Below the pieces are notes generated by a model. That model was not told the DNA's origin. It saw only the letters and a list, made by a program, of their open reading frames with translations, and did not search any database. The position numbers and the translations under genes were made by a program. Below are positions 46,008 through 57,864 of a stretch of 64,000 nt of DNA, piece after piece (within the stretch, counting starts at the first letter, position 1; every line of letters begins with the position of its first letter). Source of the stretch: Saccharum officinarum (lineage: Eukaryota; Streptophyta; Magnoliopsida; Poales; Poaceae); contig CM036201.1 of the NCBI GenBank assembly GCA_020631735.1, positions 75,592,353 to 75,656,352 of the forward strand, read 5' to 3'.

Positions 46008-46264
46008 CACTTTTCGTTTAGTTGGTGAAAAAGTTTGGGTTCGGCTACTGTAACACTTTTCGTTTTTATTTGGCAATTTGTGTCCAATCATGGACTAATT
46101 AGGCTCAAAAGATTTGTCTCGTGATTTATAACTAAACTGTGTAATTAGTTTTTTCTTTCGTCTACATTTAGTACTCCATGCATGTGCCGCAAGATTTGAT
46201 GTGATAGGTACTGTAGCACTTTTTGGATTTGCTTTTTGGGTTGGTGATGCAACTAAACAGGCTC
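46008..46264. mobile_element. GCC-TTTAG family MITE
   Basis: GACTAATTAGGCTCAAAAGA, TTTGTCTCGTGATTTATAAC and TTTAGTACTCCATGCATG mark the family; ends CGTTTAGTTGG and CAACTAAACAGGC. Borders approximate. Confidence 0.7.
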
Positions 46265-48585
46265 TAGAATACCACGAGCTGGGTTGCATTCGAGCCCGCC
46301 ATTACTCGTAGCTTCTTTGCTTGCTTTCCTAGCTTTTTTCTTTTTCTTTTGCTGGCAAATTTGCTCGTAGCTTTGGAACGCGTTTCTTTAGTGATGATGC
46401 GGCCACGCGCCCTGTTCCTTTTCCTCCCTCATCAATCGAAGAGAATCGAGCAAGTATAGTACTCTACTGTATCACTTGACCGAGTTGCATTGCACGTGTG
46501 AGACTGCCAGCAGATAATAAGCCTGTGGATACTCTTCCTCTGACAACACTTGATCATCTGTGGATGGAACAAGAAGCAGACGACGATCGACCCAGCGAGC
46601 GTGGCTCCATGTAATGACATGCTGCTGCTGCTGCTGCTGAACCTGAACGTCTCTGGACTGGACGGGCATTGGCGATCGAACACGAAGCCGCATGCAAGGT
46701 GATCCAGCCAAACCATCAAATCAGGCCCGTGCCATCGTCAACATGATGAAGATGGACATTGGCCGGAAACGCTTGCTGGGCCCAACCATCTGATGGTCTA
46801 CCTGCCGGCTGTCGCACCCGCACGGGCTACAATAGCCATGCAGGACTTGCACGGGGTCTGGTTGGTTGCATTCACCACCAGAAAAATGAATTTTTCTTGG
46901 TGACCACGAATTTCCTTGAGAGACCAAATCAAACCGGCAAGTTATAATATACTGTTTCCATGGCGGTGACAGTGATCCAAAAAAAAAACTGTATATTGCT
47001 TGACGGGTGGTGAGAACCTCTAAAAAAATGTGCTTTCCTTTGACCGTTTCACTAGGCCTGCAAGGAAATTGGACATTTCCTGTTTGTTTCGCTAGCCCCC
47101 CAAGGAAATTTTACATTTCCTTGCGGGTTTTCAAGTTTCCTTGGCGATTGGCACCCATCAAAAAATTCCGTAAGTATTTAAATTTAAATATGACATGCTT
47201 ATTACACATAGACATATATGAGATATATATATGTATGTCTTTAAGTGTTTGTGTCCTGTTAAGGTTTAGTGTTTCTGTCTTGTTAAGTTCACTAACACAC
47301 AAATGGCATTTAAACTTGTTGAGTTCATATATCACATAGAAGCATATATGGTATACTTGTTTTTAGCTTAATAAACATATAATCTGACACATATATCTCT
47401 GAGTGTCTTATAAGGTAAGTGTTTATGCATGTCCTGTTAAGTTCACTAACACATACATGACATTTAAACCTTGTTCGCTTAAACACATATGATACTTAAA
47501 CCTATTCACTTAAACACAGCAAATATATATGACACCTAAACTGTTGTGTTCACTTAAACATATACGACACTTAATTAAACTTGTTCCGTTAAGTATACAT
47601 GATATGCTTGCTACATTTAATTAAACATATATGAAACTCAAATGTCTTTATATTTTAGAATCTAGTTTTCATAATGGATTAAAACATCTTAAATTGGCGG
47701 AAGAAGCTTGAAAGTGGTAAATATTTCATTCCTCTTATGTGTATAAATCTTGTTAATTATATGCATTTACATATATATATATATAGCACTTTGTTTAGTC
47801 CAGTTAAATTATTTGTATGCTCAATAATGAATGGATATAATTCTATATGCATGAAAAATGTGTAAATAAACATTTATAAATGATTCGTATGCCTTATAGT
47901 TTATTTTTTATCTTATGTAAAAACAAATGTTATGTTAATAGGCATTATAAAAAGTCACAAGTAGTAGATATTAAAAAGCAAACACTAAGATTATTATAGC
48001 CCAAATCTGGGCTTGGGCTAGAAATCTGCTTTAGGCAGTGATGTCGATCCAATGACCGAGCTTATGCTTACCTAAGCTAAACTTAGTATTAGGCTTGACA
48101 CGATCAAATAAAACTTAAGATTTGAAATTTGAAACCACAGTGTCTAGTCGTAAATACACGCTGAGGCATAGAAATTAGTATGTTCGGTCGTAAATACTTG
48201 TCTCTGGGCATAGAAACACTATGTCATAAATACCTTCATTGTTGGCATGCATAGATATACAAAAGACGTGCTCTTCTTTCAGAAAAGATTGAAATTTGAA
48301 TCATCGACAGTTGGTGTGGTCTTGTTCAGTACAACTGTGATAAAAGAAATGGTGTTGCAATAGTATAAAAATCACTGAACATGGTTGTATAGAAACACAT
48401 GGTTTGCACCACTGGTTGTCTAGACCAAATTAAAGAGACATGCTTGCTTTGGGTACATAGACTTATGCCATGAGATGTGCATATATAGTACAATTTAGTT
48501 ATTTTTCATTTTAGGGGGCATGTGCACCGCCTAAGCACAATGTAGCTTCGCCCCAGCTGATGACAACTGAGGGGGGGAGTAGGGG
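46265..48585. other. AT-rich intergenic DNA with decayed repeats
   Basis: 46860-47160 contains several copies, in both orientations, of CAAGGAAATTTTACATTTCC-like sequence, probably a decayed TIR element. 47200-47640 repeats TTAAGTTCACTAACACA and ATATGACACTTAAAC motifs at irregular spacing. No gene recognised. Confidence 0.4.
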
Positions 48586-48589
48586 AGCC

Positions 48590-49220
48590 CTACTAGACGA
48601 CGCTCTCTACCAAACCTATACATTTCTTACGTCCCACGAGAAGATCCATTATTATGACATCAAGACTATAAATATCAGCCTTGTATGTGATTATTCCATC
48701 CAACAACTCTGGTGCTATATATCTACTGCAAATAAAAAAGATGTCAACCAAAATGTTGGATTTCTAGAGGACTCAGAAGCCTACAATGTTCCACCTACCT
48801 ATTTAGTAATAGCATGACTTTTTGATCTTCTTGAAACCACCTTGATAAACCAAAGTCCGTGATTTTTGGCACCATCTAATGATTTAATAGAATATTTTGT
48901 GGTTAAGACCCCTATGAATAATATGGTGCAGGTGGTGTATATATTCTACGTCGTCACAAATACCCTTTATCATCTATTATCGCGTGTTCTATTGGAACTT
49001 GCAAGATTTGTCTATAGAAAATATGCAATTGTCAATTAATTTAAGAAAACAAGACAACAAAGAAGTTAGGGTATGTATATGGTTGATCATACCCTTAATA
49101 TACTTGTGGAGGCTCCATTAGGCAGGTAGTCAGAGCAAATCAGCAATTGTTGATTTGTGTCAATCTTTTGTGCATCATGGGCATCTAGAAACCCGATATA
49201 TTTTGGTTCCTGGCCTCTTC
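48590..49220 (-). pseudogene. Receptor-like kinase domain remnant
   Basis: Read on the minus strand from 49220 downward it gives pieces of a plant receptor-kinase domain in the right order. These are an LLICSDYLPNG hinge-like segment (about 49140), VPKITDFGLSRWF with an intact DFG (about 48860), then RYIAPELLDGIITYKADIYSL (the APE and subdomain IX region, about 48700). The pieces lie in different frames with stops between them. No extracellular domain is present. It is unrelated in sequence style to the gene at 21562-23712. Subfamily not assigned. Confidence 0.7.
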
Positions 49221-50153
49221 CATACACCTAATCGCATTATTAAAATCTCTCTGTTGTATATGATAGTGTTTTCACTAGATCTGATAATGTTCATTGTCAT
49301 TAATATCTAAACTGTCAAAAAGTTTCTTTATTGCAACAGTCTCATAAAAGCGCTTCTCTGCAGATGATATCGCTGATTACTTATGATGATCAGGTAATTT
49401 CAGAGTGGAGGCAGCTAAAGATTATTACATTCACTTATTAGCCGTGGCAGAGACAGAGGGTACGGGGTGGGAGGGGGCAATTGCCCCCCGCCCCTCCAAA
49501 AAGGAACATCATATTTCTGGCTTTGCCACTAGTTATTAGTTATCACCTTGTATATTGCTGCATATCCTAGGGCTCTAGACATCGTGTTTTACACCTGAAA
49601 AATCTAGCGAAACTGACTTAATTTAGTTGTCACTGGTGATAGATTAATGTGCCACATCTATATATGGACCCCATGTCAAAATTGGTGTGACTTGGTGTGA
49701 CACTTAAAGTAGACTAATGTGGCTACAATACACATGGACCACAGGTCAAAACTGACTCTATAAGTCTACAACTAAACCTTGCATCCACATTTAAATTTTT
49801 TTTTGTTGAAATTCACTTTTGAATATGACTGGGACTAAATCAACATGAGAGTCCTCCATTAAAAGCCAAATTTTAGAGTAAAAAAATCAGGCATAATATA
49901 TATATATATCTACAACATGTGGTACACCTAATCCGATTCAACCCACTAAACCTATGAACCTACATCACGTAATGAACCTAGGATAAACCTACATAATCTA
50001 CAAAATAACTAGAATAAGCATGTTTAACCAATATGAACCCACTAAGGCTCGGTCTATCAAAATTTTCTGGTAAGTGTAACTCAAACCAATCAATTACACC
50101 TATTAGAAGGATGTCCACTCAAGAACCCATCTCACTAGACATGTTTGAACTCA
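49221..50153. other. Intergenic DNA, no gene recognised
   Basis: A near-palindromic GGGGGCAATTGCCCCC lies at about 49475-49490, a motif often seen at edges of grass repeats. 49900 has a short TA run. Nothing else supported. Confidence 0.35.
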
Positions 50154-50392
50154 GCCCTTGTTTAGTTCCCAAATTCAACCCCCAAATTTTACTATGCAAA
50201 AAGAAGATTCCCATCACATCAAAATGCCGGCACATGTATGGAGTACTAAATGTAGATGAAATTTAAAACTAATTGCACAGTTTTGTTGTACTTTACGAGA
50301 CGAACATTTTGAGTCTAATTAGTCAAAATTTGGACAATTTTTACCAAATACAAACGAATTGGTACACACCAATTTCGGAACTGAACACGGGC
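50154..50392. mobile_element. GCC-TTTAG family MITE
   Basis: Ends GCCCTTGTTTAG and CTGAACACGGGC; flanks TCA and TCG. Family internal blocks are well preserved. Confidence 0.78.
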
Positions 50393-50439
50393 TCGGTCCA
50401 CTAAGGGCAGTCCCAATAAATGCCCATTCATGAAGATCA

Positions 50440-51850
50440 CAATCTCCCAGGCCTAGCGAAACTTCTGAAGCCTCCTGCATGGGGTTCCACCGTCCTTTTC
50501 ACATCCAAATAAAATCTCATTAAAGTCCCTACTACAAATTAAAGCCATGACATGCCATATTCCTCCTTCACATTACGTAGATTTCCCAAGGTAATAAATA
50601 GCGTATAGCGGGTAGGTAGTGGATTGACGTCGAGGTAGCGGATTGTGGATAGCAAGCGATAAGTTCCAATAGCGGCACCTGATAACCCCACATAATTCTA
50701 AGTACATATGTCATGAATAATGAGTATAAATAGACATTTAATTACACTCATAAAGAATGCTTGAACACGAGGCTACAACTGATGCATGAGTGTTTGAGTT
50801 GGGGGTGTGAGTCGTAGTGGGTTGGGATGATTCAGGTTATTTGCTTCCACTCCATTGCGGCCTGCTATGCGCAATTGCAGCCGCAATATCACCCCACTAG
50901 TCAGAGTGCGGCCGCAAAGTTTAGAGCGTTACCTCATAACAATAGCGGCAATGAGCCGCTACCGCGATTGCGGCCGCTACCGCCGCTATTTATTACCTTA
51001 AGATTTCCCCATGTTTTGTCTTTTTGCCTCACTGCTTGGTTCCCCATAGATCCCTGTGAATTTCCATTGTAGCCCATCCTCCTCCTTAACAATACTATCA
51101 ATGTGATACTTAGACAAACTCCGGAGACAAATATCAATATCCTTCTTCCAAAAGAGTGCCAAGCCACCACCAACTCCCACACTGTTCACTATTATCATAT
51201 TTGGCATTTCTAGTTTCCATCTCAACCAATCCATCCATTTCCCATAATGTTTGGTTTCGGACAGGCAAAAGCTATCAGGGGTCTCCCTCTTCTGAACATC
51301 CCGAAGACCACAAATTGCCAGGCCATTCCCCAGTGCTCGGTAATTCCAAGTGATAAGCCTCATTTTTGTGGGCTGGATCACACAAGCAATCACGCATATG
51401 TTCAAGTTCCGAACCAAGTCCTTCATCAACCAACCTCTCCTCCGCCTGTAATTTCATCCTCGGCTGCCTAGCTATTTCCTTCTGACTTCTTCTCATCTGT
51501 TATATCCATCCATGGGAATATATTCTTCTGGTTTCATCTTGTTTTTCTGTTCTAGATCGGGAGCTGATATTGGAAATCTCTCACATGTGACTGTGTGAGA
51601 AGTGCTCCAAAGACATTCAGGTCTGCTTGAGGCATGCTTGCTAAATCATTCACCGAGTCTTGACGCGTGAGTTGACGTGAATCAATATCTAACTCCAAAA
51701 TCTTCTTGCATGGCTGCTTGCGTTTCTTACTCTGTAGGTCCATCCATTAGATTATTCTCAGAAATTAAAGTCTCCCTTCTTGTAGTATCACAGTGTCGAG
51801 GCTTCAAAGTATTCAATGGGCCGTGATGTTTCTTGTTCTTCAACCCTCCA
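50440..51850 (-). pseudogene. LINE (L1-type) fragment with endonuclease domain
   Basis: The minus-strand frame 51429-50998 reads as the N-terminus of an L1 ORF2 endonuclease (EEP fold), with MRLITWN, CLSETKHYGKWMDWLRWKL and GGGLALFWKK motifs. After a 413-bp insertion it resumes at 50587 with the SRDFNEILFGCEKDGGTP motif (the GDFN position, here RDFN). Reverse transcriptase is absent, and upstream sequence to about 51850 is probably ORF1 or inter-ORF DNA. It is a dead internal fragment, since no poly(A) tail is visible at the left. Confidence 0.8.
50588..51000. mobile_element. 413-bp TIR element inserted in LINE, 9-bp TSD
   Basis: Ends AAGGTAATAAATAGCG and CGCTATTTATTACCTT; AGATTTCCC repeated at 50579-50587 and 51001-51009. 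The 9-bp duplication fits Mutator-type MITEs. The interior contains several GCGGCCGC-like and ATAGCGG motifs. Confidence 0.8.
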
Positions 51851-52879
51851 CCCTTGTTTCAGTCAATGCCTTGTTCCCTGAATCGCTTTCATTCCCACAA
51901 ATGTCAGCATTATTATGTGAAGTAATTCTTGTATCTGTAGCATCATGTATGCAGGTGCGGCAGGCAGAAGCATTCGCGCTGGTCGATATGTTTCAGCGGA
52001 GCAAGTTTCGTGGTCGGCGCGACGCTGGGCGCTGACCAGTAACCCATATCAGCTGCCCCTAAGCCTAAATAAAGCCCAGCCCACCACCCGCCAAGTCCAC
52101 GAGCTGAGTTCCACGGACTTGTGCGACTGCCGGACACTCCGTCCGGTGGATAGCGGCCCAGCTGACAGGCTCGACTTCTCTCCTTGCATTCAGACTTGAG
52201 AGCTGTCAGAATAAAAATGCTGCATGATGCACGTGCTTGCAAGAGTGAACGTGCATTGATGCACACATGCACGCAAGGCAAGTGGCCCGAAGGCTGAAGC
52301 CACCGCGTGAAATAGAGTGGCCTAACGCCATTTTATTCTAAATCGAAAAAAAAACGTCATTTTATTAGTTAGTTTATATATAGTTATATACTGCGGCACC
52401 TGAGTAACACACGACCTTATTTTTAGTTGTGAACAGATCATCCATTAGTTGGGAACAGATCAGACACGCCGGATAATGGCAAGTGCTAAGGGCTCTTCGC
52501 TCCGCTCTAAATTAAATAGGTTTTTGCCAGCGCCCGGATGTTGGACGTCCGTGTCTGTTGCCTGCCCTTTTTGGTTTCGTTCCGTCAATTAATTCGGTAG
52601 CTGCTGGTCTCCTCGACTCCTGTTGTTATTTTGCATGTCCGTAGGCTGTAGGACTCTTTTGCTCGATCACTCGTATGCATGGTTGTATGCAACTCCTACC
52701 GCCCTGCTCTTGCGCCTGGCCACGCGCTGTTGTTGCTCCTGCCTGCGCACTGTTGCTGCAGCGCCGTAGGCCCGGCCCCGACTGCTGCTACGGTACGCAT
52801 GCGACTACTGCCGCTTCGCTTCCCGCGTACGCGGGGACCGTTGTGCCCACGAGGACCACCTCTGCCTGCACCCACTTCC

Positions 52880-53415
52880 CGCACCTGCTCATGGAACACT
52901 TGCAACATGAAGCATTTGCTGCAACATAAACATTTATAACATACTTTGCAACATGAAGCATTTGCTGCAACATACGTCCGAAACGGATGAAACATTTATA
53001 ACATATTCTTGCAATATATGTGTATGGCCACTGCAACATATACAACATCCAGATAAAACACTTGCAACATACATTTGAAACAGCTAAAACATACACTTGC
53101 AACATATGTGTATGGCCGCTGCAACATATGGAACATCCAGATAAAATACTTGCAACATATGTTTAAAACAGCTGAAACATTTAAAAACATACACTTACAA
53201 CGTACGTGTATAGCCAGTGCAACATATGCAACATCCAGATAAAACCACTTGCAACATACGTTTGATAACAGCTAAAACATTTGAAACATATACTTGCAAC
53301 ATACGCGTACAGACATTGCAACATATGCAACACCAGATCTACTTTTGCAACGTACAAATAAAACATATGCAATATATATATGAAAGGCATGAACCAACGG
53401 TTGTAACGTGCGCTC
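52880..53415. repeat. TGCAACAT-rich array A
   Basis: ACTTGCAACATA, CATCCAGATAAAA and GAAACATTT motifs recur at about 30-90-bp spacing. It resembles a subterminal region of a non-autonomous DNA transposon, but I could not find the termini. Confidence 0.65.
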
Positions 53416-53963
53416 ATCTACTTGCTGCTGTCTAATCGAGGCTCGTTGACGTGGAGCTCGATGACGGTGCAAAGCTCGATGCCATGACGCGGAGGTCGCC
53501 CACGGTCCATGGACCTCAGTTGTGCGCAGTGCGAGTCCGAGCACAAGGCATGAGGTGCGGGCGACATGAGACGCGAGCAACGCGCGGCACGAGGCACGAG
53601 GCGAGGGTGGGGTACGCGAGGCACAAGGCGCAGGGGCGCGTCCCGTCCGGCTAGACGGACGCTCGGTAGAGAGCATTATCGAAATTAAATCGATTTTTAG
53701 AGTTATCTTAAGTCAAATTATCTTTAAGCTTGACTAAATTTATTAAAAAACACATATATTCATGACACTAAATTGGTATCATTATATATACTTTCCTATA
53801 AAGTTGTTTAAATAAACCTATTAAGATAGCAAATTGATATATATATATAGAGAGAGAGATCCAACACCATCTCTGCCCTCTTCGTGTATCTCGCGCCATT
53901 ATCCTGAGAGATGAGCTAGTTAATTAATCATATGCACATGATGAACGAAGACGGGTGTCCGTC
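53416..53963. other. Sequence between array A and dirigent promoter
   Basis: GC-rich first half (to about 53660) then AT-rich with an ATATATATATAGAGAGAGAG run at about 53838. No gene recognised. Confidence 0.35.
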
Positions 53964-53970
53964 TATAAAT
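53964..53970 (+). promoter_or_regulatory. TATA box of dirigent-like gene A
   Basis: TATAAAT 134 nt upstream of the ATG at 54104, followed by a leader containing CATCCGATGCATT and CCACAGCCAACGCACA that is shared with the right-arm copy near 60640-60700. Confidence 0.65.
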
Positions 53971-54103
53971 TTGCCCCCCTTCTCATCCGATGCATTCCAC
54001 ACTTCCACAGACCACAGCCAACGCACAAAACCACCTCAAGCATCCACACACATCATCCCAGCCCAGTTGCCTCTCCAAGCTAGCTACTAGTAGCTAACCA
54101 GCC

Positions 54104-54991
54104 ATGGCGGCAAACGATAACCCTTCCTAGTACCGGACCGCTCCGCTGGAGAGGTCACAGGTGCAGCACCAGGAGCACGTCTTCCACCTGTACGCGCACC
54201 AGCAGGGCGGCAGCAACGAGCGCACCATCCTGGCGGCGCCGGCGAGGCTGCCCCATCACTTTGGCTGCACGAACGTTTTGGACTGGGACATACATGTTGG
54301 TCCTGACACCCGGACAGGGCTTGTTGGGTGGCTGCAGGGCCTCGTCGTCGCCGCCGGGAGAAACACCGGTGGTACTTATCTGCCAATTTAGTGTTCACCG
54401 ATCAGAGGTTCGTTATTTTTTTTCCTTCCATATAGTGTGCTCACTGTTAATTTACTTAAAGTTCAAATGTATGTTCAATTCACTTGGATGTACTAGTTTT
54501 GCTCTGGCGTATCTGTCTGATATTTGTTCCTACTTTGGTTAGGTTCAAGGGGTCTACTCTGAGTGTGCAAGGAGCTCTCGGTCCTCCGACTCTTGGGGAT
54601 GGTGGTGACTGGGCTGTTGTGGGTGGAACAGGAGAGTTTGCTCATCACGCGCAAGGTGTTGCCACCTATGAAAGGATCAGGAAGATAAACCGCATGACCA
54701 ATGTTATAGAGCTTGATATTCGTGTTGTGTGTCTTGTCACCTCTCCAAAGCCGGTGAGATATAATACTATTTTCCCATCTTTTGTTCTTTTATTCTTTAT
54801 GTTCTGATTTAAGCTTAGCTTCTTAGCTAGTTCTCCCATGATTCGGGAGCATATACAGACATGAGTTTATCATTAAAATTCTAGCACAAAAATATCTCTT
54901 GAGCTCTAACATCACATACATATAGGAGGGACAACATGACAAAGATCAAGAGGGACAAGATGACCAAGACCAAGAGGGACAGGAGGAATAG
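54104..54991 (+). pseudogene. Dirigent-like pseudogene A with repeat-tail exon
   Basis: Dirigent proteins steer phenoxy-radical coupling in lignan and cell-wall chemistry; grass members also occur fused to jacalin lectins. Exon 1 (54104-54407) has EHVFHLYAHQQGG, FGCTNVLDWDI and GLVGWLQGLVV. Exon 2 (54543-54753) has KGSTLSVQG, WAVVGGTGEFA and NVIELDIRVV. Both introns have GT-AG borders. Lesions: TAG at codon 9 and a frame change near 54373 before the exon end. Exon 2 ends on a codon boundary, and an acceptor at 54925 opens, in frame, a tail of Glu/Asp/Gln/Gly triplets that reaches TAG at 54989-54991. No signal peptide and no jacalin domain. Confidence 0.75.
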
Positions 54992-55380
54992 GACGGGCAG
55001 GATGGCCAGGATGACCAAGACCAAGAGAGACAAGATGACCAAGAGGGCCAGGAAGGACAGGATGGCCAGGATGACCAAGAGCGCCAGGAGGGACAGGACG
55101 GGTAGGATGGCTAGGATGACTAAGACCAAGAGGGGCAAGATGACCAAGAGGGCCAGGAGGGACAAGATGGCCGAGAGGGCCAGGAGGGACAGGACGGGCA
55201 GGATGGCCAAGACCAAGAGGAACAGGATGACCAAGACCAAGAAGGACAAGAGGGGCATGAAGGACTAGATGACAAAGACCAAGAGGGTCAAGAGGATCAA
55301 GAGGGACAAGAAGGACAAGAAGGACACGATGACCAGGAGGGTCAGGAGGAAGAAGAGGGAATGAAGGGCAACAAGGCTCA
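54926..55380 (+). repeat. 9-nt-period minisatellite (CAAGAGGGA/CAAGATGAC)
   Basis: Units such as CAAGAGGGA, CAAGATGAC and CAAGACCAA repeat for about 450 bp. In the frame of the dirigent exon they encode QEG, QDD and QDQ triplets, with in-frame stops. The opposite strand gives Leu/Val- or Gly/Pro-rich frames that are by-products of the period. Confidence 0.85.
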
Positions 55381-55440
55381 AAATAGTGCAAGCAAGTGCT
55401 TCTTGTTGTATAAGAATCTTTTACTAATTCCATTTTCTAT

Positions 55441-56692
55441 GTAATTGTTGTTATTTACTTTTCTTTTACTTTGTATTCTTTGCTATATATTTCACAACAT
55501 TTTTCTTATAGACATGATCTTGCGGTGTGAAGTATTTGTTTCTAAGATAAGATATAATAAAACTATTTTCATAGTATCTGTGACATGTACTCAGAATTAT
55601 CGTTATGTTATCTTTATTATTAATGATATGTTTCATGATGTATTCTGAGTTGTTTACATAGTATTCTTTAGGTGTTTCGTGATGTATTCAGATTTTCCTC
55701 TAGAGTATATTCATGTTTTATACATGGTGTATTTTGCAATGTTCATATAGTATCCGTGAGATATTCCATGTTTCATTTTTTAATGTTCACATGACACCAA
55801 TAAGGTATCCTATTGTGTATTTTAGGCTAGTCATGCAGTATCCCTGAATGTTTAAGGGTATATTTCAATCGTTCCCATAGTATCAATGAGATATTCTCTT
55901 TTCTAGGCTACCGGACACGACTATTGTGGAATGTCAATGTCAATAACTTGAACCTAGAGTTTATTAGGATATTGGTGTTCTTGCTTCTGTTTTGAAGACC
56001 AATTTTGATTTTACCCTTAACTTTGTGATTTTATCCTCGTTCATTTAATCTGAAGCCTCCATTTGGCCCTATTCTAGGTTAGGTTAGCCAAAGGCCGAAT
56101 AAGAAAATTAAATAAAAATAAAATCATTCACAAAATATTTAAATACTATACTAGCCCTAACCTTATGATGGTTGGTCAAGCACGTGCAACTCGTTAACCT
56201 TTGCTCGTATTTAAAATATTTGCAAATTTTGCTATTCTTTTAGTGCTTCCCAATTATTGTATGTCAAAATAGAGGGTAAAATTAGAGCGCCCAAAAATTA
56301 GGGAGATATTAAACAGGAAAACTAGTCTTTTTAGTTGAGCTAACACTGATGGTAAACTATGCCTTATATGAGGGCAAAATCACTTCAAGGCTTTAAAACC
56401 ATTTTAAGAACATAAGAGCCTCAATTTTATTCTTCTAAATCTAAAATATTATTCTGCGGACTTAAAAATTTTCTTGTAAAAGTGGAACATTTTATTCTAA
56501 ACCTAGAACATTGTCCTTGCTTAACAAAAAAATCATGAGAAAAATAATTTTCAGTATCTAAATATAACTATATAGGGTCTTGTTTTGAAGCATTTCTTAA
56601 CAATACTAGAAAAAGAATGCTCTTATGACCGGCGTGCCAGCCTCACACATGTGAACGAACTTGCTTACGTGCATGATGGCTTGTGTTTGCAA
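55441..56692. other. AT-rich intergenic DNA, no gene recognised
   Basis: 55600-55900 repeats ATAGTATCxxTGAGATATTC and GTTCATATAGTATCC-like phrases irregularly. Otherwise nothing supported. Confidence 0.35.
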
Positions 56693-56943
56693 GCCCTTGT
56701 TTAGTTCCCAAAATATTTTGCAAAATGCAACTGTAGCGCTATTGTAGCACTTTCGTTGTTGTTTGGGAATTATTGTCCGATCATGGCCTAATTAGGCTTA
56801 AAAGATTCGTCTCGTGATTTATAACTAAACTGCGTAATTAGTTTTATTTTTTATCTATATTTAATGCTTTATACATGTGTCAAAGATTCGATGTGACGGG
56901 AATCTGAAATATTTTGCAAAATATTTTGGAAACTAAACAAGGG
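56693..56943. mobile_element. GCC-TTTAG family MITE with long TIRs
   Basis: Ends CCCTTGTTTAGTTCCCAAAA and TTTTGGAAACTAAACAAGGG; the TIR extends over about 33 bp including ATATTTTGCAAAAT. Family internal blocks present. Confidence 0.8.
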
Positions 56944-57213
56944 AGCATGTAGCACAGACAAACCAGGGCAACAAGTGGCCTGAAGGCTGAAGGCTGAAGC
57001 CACCGCGTGAAACAGAGTAGCCAAAACAAGCCATTTTATTTTAATATATGCTGGCCACGTGAGTAACAAGCGACCTGAAGCCGTTTCTTTGGCTACGTGC
57101 AATCGCAAGCCGCTGTTTGTTTGAAGCAAAAAGGACCAGGAGGGAACACCGACACCTTGCCCCTTGGCGTGTGCCCACAAAGCCCACTTCGCTCAAAAGT
57201 CAGGCTGAAAAAT

Positions 57214-57286
57214 AATGTTCGCTGATTTCGCTGATTTGTTGTAAGAGAAAACACTGTTTGCTTGACTGATAAGACAAGTGAACATG
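57214..57286. mobile_element. Small MITE
   Basis: Ends ATGTTCGCTGATT and AGTGAACAT; internal TTGTTGTAAGAGAAAACACTG. Same group as 5414-5527. Confidence 0.55.
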
Positions 57287-57299
57287 ACCATAATGTCGA

Positions 57300-57864
57300 T
57301 CAGTAGCTCGCTATAACCTTTATTTTTAGTTGGAAATCTAATTAGATCGGATTAGATCAACCATTAGAGCCTCCTTTATTAGGAGAAAGAAAAGGTAGAA
57401 TACAGTTTCTATATATGGATTGAGTTGGTGTAGCATCTTTTGGCATAAAATAGAAAAGTTTTCTTTGCGATCGATTTCATGGAAAAGCTATGGGGAAAAG
57501 ACATCCTCTCAAATATCATTGTTTCTGTTTCTTATATTTTTATTTTTTTTTGACTGTTTTCTGTATTTTGCTGTAGTTCATTCAAAAGCCAACTACGGAA
57601 TTCTTATCGGAGCTGTAGCACCCAGATGTCCGATCCGGGCGCTAGCGTCTGGACGCTCATGCCTGCTATGCCCGCCCGCCTGCACGCCTACGCCTGCTTC
57701 ACATGGGGGCTTGCGCCGCTCCGTTTCCGTGCATGCGCTCATCCACGTGGGGGCCGTGTCTCGATCTGCCGCTCGCGCCCCTCCGCTCCCACACGTATGC
57801 ACGGGGCCAGCAACTGCAAGCAGGTGGTTGTGGCAGGTGGGTCCCACTACAATATGTGTAAGAC
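57300..57864. other. Start of unit B core, no gene recognised
   Basis: AT-rich, then GC-rich from 57600 with CCGGGCGCTAGCGTCTGGACGC. Long frames through the GC-rich part are compositional. Confidence 0.35.

Larger units (their letters stand above)
52275..55440 (+). repeat. Tandem duplication unit A (dirigent unit)
   Basis: Blocks occur in the same order as in 56960-61660: CTGAAGCCACCGCGTGAAA (52295), the TGCAACAT array (52880), dirigent promoter and exons (53960-54753), and the 9-nt repeat ending GTGCAAGCAAGTGCTT. Divergence is substantial, so the duplication is old. Confidence 0.6.

Noticed and set aside
54912..55433. Collagen-like Gly/Pro frame and Leu/Val-rich frame on the minus strand
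   Set aside because: Both are by-products of a 9-nt repeat read on the wrong strand.
54753..55440. Jacalin lectin domain after the dirigent exons
   Set aside because: I looked for it because grass dirigent-jacalin fusions exist, but downstream sequence is only the 9-nt repeat and AT-rich DNA.
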